This document shows, piece after piece, positions 59,448 to 64,000 of a stretch of 64,000 nt of DNA. Every line of letters begins with the position of its first letter. Position 1 is the first letter of the stretch. Source of the DNA: Dinoroseobacter shibae DFL 12 = DSM 16493 (GTDB lineage: Bacteria; Pseudomonadota; Alphaproteobacteria; Rhodobacterales; Rhodobacteraceae); contig NC_009952.1 in the NCBI RefSeq assembly GCF_000018145.1, positions 439,501-503,500 on the forward strand, written 5' to 3'. Below the pieces are notes generated by a model. That model was not told the DNA's origin, searched no databases, and saw only the letters and a list, made by a program, of their open reading frames with translations. A program made the position numbers and the translations under genes.

Positions 59448-61336
59448 GGCGCTGGAAGTGCCAGTATGGCGCGGGTTTTCGATGCCGCGCCGTCGACGTG
59501 GAGTTGACCGCCATGAGCCTCTGCAATCGTCCGGCTGATCGACAGCCCGAGGCCCATTCCATGCGCCTTGGTCGTCACGAAAGGTTGGAAAGCGGCGTCC
59601 CGCACGGCCTCGGGCAGGCCCGGGCCAGTATCGGTGACGGACACCTCGCGCATGCCGTCGGTACGCAGTGTCGTCTCGATGCTTATCCGCCGTGTCTTTC
59701 TCGGTTGATCCGCCATGCCATCTGTAGCGTTGAAAATCAGGTTCAAGAGAACCTGTTGAAGTTGCTCCGCATTTCCTGTCGCAATCAGGGCAGCCTCGCA
59801 GAGTTTCAAATCTGTCCTGACACTCCGCGCGATCAGCTCGCTCCGGATCAGGCGCAGGGTCGCGCGCACCACGTCGTTGAGTTCGACAGGTTGGAAGTCA
59901 GGGGCCCCCTCGCCAAGGAGTTTGCGCAGGTTGTCGATAACACCCGCCGCGCGCCGATCATCGTTGGCAATGTCTTCCAGGATTTCGGCAATCTCACGCA
60001 GATCCGGCGGGCTTTGTCGTAACAGGGCCCTGCCGGATTCCGCATTCATCAGGATCGAGGTCAGGGGCTGCTTCAGCTCATGCGCGATCGCGCCGGACAA
60101 CTCGCCCAGTTGGGACACGCGCGAAAGCCGGGCGACCTCCGCCCGCTGCTGGGCAAGCTCGGCCGCGGCACGGCGACGGCGCTTTTCCAGAACGCCGAGG
60201 CCGATGATTGTGCTCGACTGCAAGAGGATGATCGGGAAGGCCAGGAGGATTGCCGCCCAGTATTCCTCCCAGACGCCGGGGTCGTAAAATAGAATCTCAG
60301 CGCCGGGCGGGAGGCGGTCTTGATCAAGATCGAACCGCTGCATCTGTCGCTAGTCGAGCACGGATGAAGCGGGCACCTCGATAGTCTGCGACACATTCGT
60401 AGGATCATCGACGAGCTGAAGCGCCGTTTCGGTCAGCGCCGTGCCGAGCGACTGAAACGTCGAGAAATGCCCGCCCACGAGACCGCATCCGACATAGGTG
60501 TCATAGACCCCGTAAACTGGCGTACCCGAAACCTCGGCGAGCGTAACGGCGGCTTCAACCGGTGTGAACAGCCGCCCCGCTGCATCCCGGAAGATGGTGA
60601 GTACGATCGCGATGGTGTCCCGGTCGAGGGCCGCCGCGGCGTCGCGAAACTCCTCCAGCGTCAAGTCCGACAGGTGGGTGACGTCAAGCTCCGCGAGACC
60701 TGCGAGTTGTTGCTCAGCGGAGGCCTTCCAACTTTGATCGAAGGCCGCGCTTCCGGTGAAAATGGCGACGCGTGTCGCATCAGGCTGGAGCGCCCGCGCC
60801 AGCTCCAGCGTGCCGACAAGATCGAAGGAGCCGAAGACGCCATAGGCATTGGGCGGCAGATCGAACCCGCGAAGATCTTCGCTGTCCACGCCGCCGAAAA
60901 CGATGGGAAGTCCCGGTGCAAAACGGTCCTGATGCGTTATCGCGAGGGACAGTGCCTTGGGGCCCACGGTCAGGACTGCGTCGAGCGTGTCGTCGCTGTA
61001 CTTGCGGGTCACCTTGTGGATGAAATGCCGATCCTCCTCGGCACCAGGAAACCTCTGCAGGTCGCGGTGCTCGCCGTAAACCTCGAACCGCGACCGCGCA
61101 TCCGCCTGGGTGAGCGCCGAAGAGATGCCTTCCTGAATTGCGATGTTGGCGTAGAGCGTGCTGGAACTGGAGTAGAGTACGAGGAACCTGACTTGTTCAG
61201 GAAGGTCTTCCTCCTGAGCCATGGCTTGCGACGTGCCGATGAACAGAAGCGCTGCTATTGCGGCCAGCAGGTGGCGTAGGTCAGGACCGTTATGACCGGC
61301 CTTCGGACGCCACCATGTTGAGGACGCCCGCCTCAT
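59444..61336 (-). pseudogene. Sensor histidine kinase with periplasmic ABC-binding-type domain, split by TAG
   Basis: Start taken at 61336, giving a signal/anchor (LLAAIAALLFIGTSQAMA). The N-terminal domain resembles ABC_sub_bind proteins ('LYANIAIQEGISSALTQADA', 'LPIVFGGVDSEDLRGFDLPP'). TAG at 60350-60352 interrupts 'SVLD*RQMQRFDLDQDRLPP', where Trp is expected in related kinases. The rest has a membrane helix ('WAAILLAFPIILLQSSTIIG'), HisKA with His in 'AIAHELKQPLTS', and an ATPase ('LNLIFNATDGM', 'GMGLGLSISR'). No frameshift is seen, so one nonsense change separates sensor from kinase. Its partner regulator at 59447 is also dead. Confidence 0.88.
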
Positions 61337-61608
61337 GACAGCGCCAAGTCCTGCATGTCTTTCGGCGATCTGCATCCAGCGCGCTTTTGGCACGGTCTTT
61401 ACCAGCCCTTTTTGTCAGGGGCTCAGACTGGGTGCGGAAAACAGTCCCGTCAAGCTGACCAAGTCGTTGGCGCGCGACCGTGAACCGGGGCTTCCGGGAC
61501 TTCCGGGACTGTTGTGGCGGGTGCAGGGATCGGGTCGGTCGACAGGTGGTCGTCACCGGCGAGACCTGTTTGACCTGCCCCGTCGGTCGCGGGGCAGATC
61601 GGGTTGTG

Positions 61609-62649
61609 TCAGCGTGCGGGCAGAGGCATCCAATCGGCCATCGCAACATCCGCGTGCTGAAACTGAGGCATCTTGGCACCGAGGTCTTCCATGTTGCGGA
61701 TGTCATTGTCGTTGAGAAAAGCCTGCGTGATGAGAGTCGGCGGCACGATCACAGACGCGCCGGGATCCTCGCCGGCCAGCATCAGGGCAAGCGCGCGCAC
61801 GGACACTTCCCCGACAACGGCCGGGTTGGTGGCAACCGTGGCCTTCCAAGCGCTGCCCGGCTCGCGCATGAGCGCGATGTCCGCGGTGGAAATATCGGCC
61901 GAGTAGATGCTCATCTCGCCGCTCAGGCCCAATTCGTCCGCGGCGATTTTCACGCCTTTGGCGAACTCGTTATAGGGGGCGAAGAAGACCGAGATGTTCG
62001 GGTTGGCCTGAAGAGCCGCGCGTGCCTGGTTGGCATTGGCATTCGCGATCGGATTGTCGAGCGTGCCGATCCGCGCTTCTTCGGTGATGCCTGGATTGGC
62101 AGTTTTCACTTCTTCCCAGGCCGCGTGGCGGCGGTCGAGCGGCGCGATGCCCGGGACGTAGACATAGCCAGCGGCAAAGCTGTCGCCATTGTCCTTGATC
62201 GCCTGTTCCAGAGCCAACTTGCCGAGCAGATAATCGGACTGCTCGACCTGCGGAATAGCCGCGTTCTCGACATTCACGTCGAACGCCACAACCTTGATCC
62301 CCGCATCCACCGCGCGCTGTGCGGCTTCCCGCATGGATTCCGTGAGACCGTGCTGGATGATGATCCCGTCCACGCCAAGCGCGATGGCCTGGTCGACCAT
62401 GTCTGCCTGCAAGGCGGCATCCTGGCGACTGTCGAACACGCGCAGGTTCACACCAAGTGCCGCGGCCTGCGTTTCGACGCCTGACAGGTAGGCCTGGAAG
62501 AAATCGCCGGTGGACAGGTAGCGCACCAGCGCGATAGTGACCTCTTCGGGAGTGTCCAATGGGGCAGGTGCCTCCTGCGCGGTTGCGGCGCCCGCGCCAA
62601 GCGCAAGACTTGCCGCACTTGCAAAGGCCATGAAGTGACGTCTCAGCAT
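61609..62649 (-). CDS. Sugar-type ABC transporter substrate-binding protein
   Basis: 346 aa with a signal peptide (MLRRHFMAFASAASLALGAGAATA) and GGGAGGA upstream. The RbsB/rhizopine-binding-type (peripla_BP_4) fold is shown by 'TIALVRYLSTGDFFQAYLSGVETQ' (in parts), 'ALGVDGIIIQHGLTESM', 'VVAFDVNVENAAIPQV' and 'NPNISVFFAPYNEFAKG'. The ligand is probably a sugar, polyol or related compound. It precedes the permease and ATPase in the same operon (minus strand). The frame is complete. Confidence 0.93.
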   Translation of the reverse strand: MLRRHFMAFASAASLALGAGAATAQEAPAPLDTPEEVTIALVRYLSTGDFFQAYLSGVETQAAALGVNLRVFDSRQDAALQADMVDQAIALGVDGIIIQHGLTESMREAAQRAVDAGIKVVAFDVNVENAAIPQVEQSDYLLGKLALEQAIKDNGDSFAAGYVYVPGIAPLDRRHAAWEEVKTANPGITEEARIGTLDNPIANANANQARAALQANPNISVFFAPYNEFAKGVKIAADELGLSGEMSIYSADISTADIALMREPGSAWKATVATNPAVVGEVSVRALALMLAGEDPGASVIVPPTLITQAFLNDNDIRNMEDLGAKMPQFQHADVAMADWMPLPAR

Positions 62650-62674
62650 ATCGAGTCCTCCCTATCGCTGATGA

Positions 62675-63685
62675 TCAATGCCCCGGGCCGCTGCGGCGCG
62701 AGGACAGGTAGAAAGTGAAGACAAGGGCGGCGACCAGGACCGCGCCCTTGACGAAATCCTGCGTGTAGTAGGGCGCGTTCATCATCGTCATACCCTGCAG
62801 CAGGATGCCCACGAAAAGCGCGCCCATGGCGGTGCCGAAAGCGTTGGGTCGGGCTGCGCCCAGAACCGCGAACCCTATCAACGCGGCCGCCACGGAATCG
62901 AGCAGCAGGTTGTTGCCGCTGGCAATGTCGCCCCGTCCCAGACGGGCAGCCAGCAGGATACCCCCGATGGACGCGGTTACGCCCGAGATCATGTAGGCCG
63001 CGATCTTGTAGCGGTTGACCGGGGTGCCGACGAGACCGGCGGCGCGTTCATTGGACCCGATGGCGTACATCAATCGTCCATGCCGGGTGAAGCCCAGAAA
63101 CAGCCAGATCAAAACGGCGATCCCGACAAAGATCACCACCGGCATCGGCAGCAGGCGCTCGATAACCACATCGAACCGGTGACGCCCCAGCCAGAGGAAG
63201 GCCGCCGAAAAGGTGCCCTCGGCCACGGTACCATCGGACAGGGTCATCCCCGTAGCGATGGAATTACCCTGGGTCGGAATGCGTTGCAGACCGATCAGCA
63301 GAAACATCATGCCCAGCGTCGCCAGCAGATCGGGCACCCGGAATTTCACGATCAGCAATCCGTTGATGAACCCGACCAGGGCCCCCATCGCGAGGCATAA
63401 CAGAACCGCGACGATTGCCGGGTGTTCGAGGATCACCATGGAATAGGCCGACAGCATCAGCGCCGATGTCGCCACCGCGCCGATTGACAAGTCAAATCCG
63501 CCGACCACCAGGGTGCAGGTCACCCCAAGGGCAAGAATACCGGTGATCGCCACGGATTGCAGCACGAAGGCCGCCGACAAAGGCCCGAGGAAGCCCGGCG
63601 CGGCGAGACTGAAATACACGATCAACCCGAACAGGAGCATCAGGAAGCCATAGCGAATGGCGATGTCGAGAAGTCGGTCGTTCAT
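62675..63685 (-). CDS. Sugar-type ABC transporter permease (RbsC-like)
   Basis: 336 aa with about ten hydrophobic segments. The family motif is seen in 'GGFDLSIGAVATSALMLSAYS' and 'GTPVNRYKIAAYMISGVTAS', and 'GRGDIASGNNLLLDSVAAALIG' matches the RbsC pattern 'G...p..g...eLdaIaAvviG'. The start (63683-63685) overlaps the ATPase stop by four bases, so the ATPase gene is upstream and the binding-protein gene downstream. Confidence 0.93.
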   Translation of the reverse strand: MNDRLLDIAIRYGFLMLLFGLIVYFSLAAPGFLGPLSAAFVLQSVAITGILALGVTCTLVVGGFDLSIGAVATSALMLSAYSMVILEHPAIVAVLLCLAMGALVGFINGLLIVKFRVPDLLATLGMMFLLIGLQRIPTQGNSIATGMTLSDGTVAEGTFSAAFLWLGRHRFDVVIERLLPMPVVIFVGIAVLIWLFLGFTRHGRLMYAIGSNERAAGLVGTPVNRYKIAAYMISGVTASIGGILLAARLGRGDIASGNNLLLDSVAAALIGFAVLGAARPNAFGTAMGALFVGILLQGMTMMNAPYYTQDFVKGAVLVAALVFTFYLSSRRSGPGH

Positions 63686-64000
63686 GGAGATGTGCCTGTC
63701 ACGGTCGATGTGGCCCCCGAGATATCCGCGACAAGCGCGGCGAGGTCGATGTTCCGGTTCGTGTGTTCGCCGACGATTGCGCCTTCGCTCATCACTACGA
63801 TCCGGTCGGCGATCTCGAGTGCCTCGTCGATTTCCGCTAGAAACACGAGGGTGGCGCGTCCTTGGGTGGTGGCGCGAATATGGTGACCGATGTCGCGGCG
63901 CGCGCCGATATCCACGCCTTGGAAGGGCTCGTCGAGCAATAGGACCTGCGCGGGCTCCAGCAACCAGCGGGCGATCATCACTTTCTGCTGGTTGCCGCCG
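63682..64000 (-). CDS. Sugar-type ABC transporter ATP-binding protein (partial, C-terminal end)
   Basis: Only about the last 106 residues are in the window; the gene runs off the right edge. 'GGNQQKVMIARWLL' is the signature motif of RbsA-type ATPases, 'VLLLDEPFQGVDIGARRDI' is Walker B and the D-loop, and 'LVFLAEIDEALEIADRIVVM' is the region that usually carries 'ISSEL.E'. It drives the permease at 62675. The stop overlaps the permease start. Confidence 0.93.
   Translation of the reverse strand, partial: GGNQQKVMIARWLLEPAQVLLLDEPFQGVDIGARRDIGHHIRATTQGRATLVFLAEIDEALEIADRIVVMSEGAIVGEHTNRNIDLAALVADISGATSTVTGTSP

Noticed and set aside
56089-61336. Reassignment of TAG as a sense codon (for example pyrrolysine) to explain three in-frame TAGs
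   Set aside because: TAG is used as a normal final stop in other genes here (response regulator at 11532, acidic protein at 31383). The same block also has frameshifts and a TAA, so decay explains it better.
1-64000. CRISPR arrays, tRNA or rRNA genes, prophage modules
   Set aside because: No regularly spaced repeats, cloverleaf-like segments, rRNA-like stretches or phage structural genes were noticed on reading; a tRNA scan could not be run.

Overview
The window looks like a chromosome or large-replicon segment of an alphaproteobacterium, most likely a Rhodobacteraceae (Roseobacter-group) methylotroph. It is GC-rich and uses many GTG/TTG starts and ATGA/TGATG gene overlaps. The gene set is a near-complete lanthanide-type C1 oxidation pathway: PQQ synthesis, a XoxF methanol dehydrogenase, glutathione-dependent formaldehyde oxidation and an exported formate dehydrogenase. 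No mxaF (calcium-type large subunit) is present.

Layout. 1-2186: the end of pqqB, then pqqC, pqqD and pqqE. 2529-3446: an unknown exported protein. 3539-9483: a seven-gene MoxR/DUF58/DUF4381/VWA/VWA/TPR/BatD operon of the mxaRSACKL/Bat kind, thought to help assemble periplasmic enzymes. 9591-10793: a complete IS3-family element with a 4-bp target duplication, inserted just upstream of a regulatory operon (response regulator, FIST sensor, hybrid histidine kinase; 10813-14975). 15009-18697: small exported proteins and 'quinoprotein relay' genes (SoxYZ-like carrier, zinc metallohydrolase). 18865-26467: the core C1 operon flhA, fghA, a cytochrome-c-like protein lacking both haem cysteines, xoxF, xoxG, xoxJ, a CxxxCW rhodanese-like protein and a triple-repeat protein. 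26519-28284, minus strand: a second SoxYZ-like carrier, a broken small gene and a DUF2380-like protein. 28443-31383: a PQQ-associated ABC binding protein, a beta-propeller and two small exported proteins. The ATPase and permease usually found with this binding protein are absent, and an IS30 remnant lies where they would be expected.

31385-35998 is accessory DNA: the IS30 remnant, an unrecognised four-gene minus-strand operon (31949-34789) and decayed adhesin-like repeats. 35999-40977 holds a DUF454 protein, a nitrate/sulfonate-type ABC transporter, NnrS and a truncated, frameshifted TonB receptor. 41204-55031 is a formate dehydrogenase locus (fdhA, fdhB, fdhC, maturation factors, several DUF proteins, an Mrp-type ATPase and a WD40-cytochrome c fusion). 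55125-61336, minus strand, is a decaying block: an outer-membrane protein, an alkylsulfatase pseudogene, a REC-only protein, a response-regulator pseudogene and a sensor-kinase pseudogene split by a stop codon. 61609-64000 is a sugar-type ABC transporter running off the window end.

Inferred working together: PqqBCDE make PQQ for XoxF; XoxG takes its electrons; FlhA and FghA carry formaldehyde to formate; FdhABC oxidises formate to CO2. The RR-FIST-kinase operon probably senses C1 substrate or metal state. All functions are read from sequence and family knowledge only; no searches were run.
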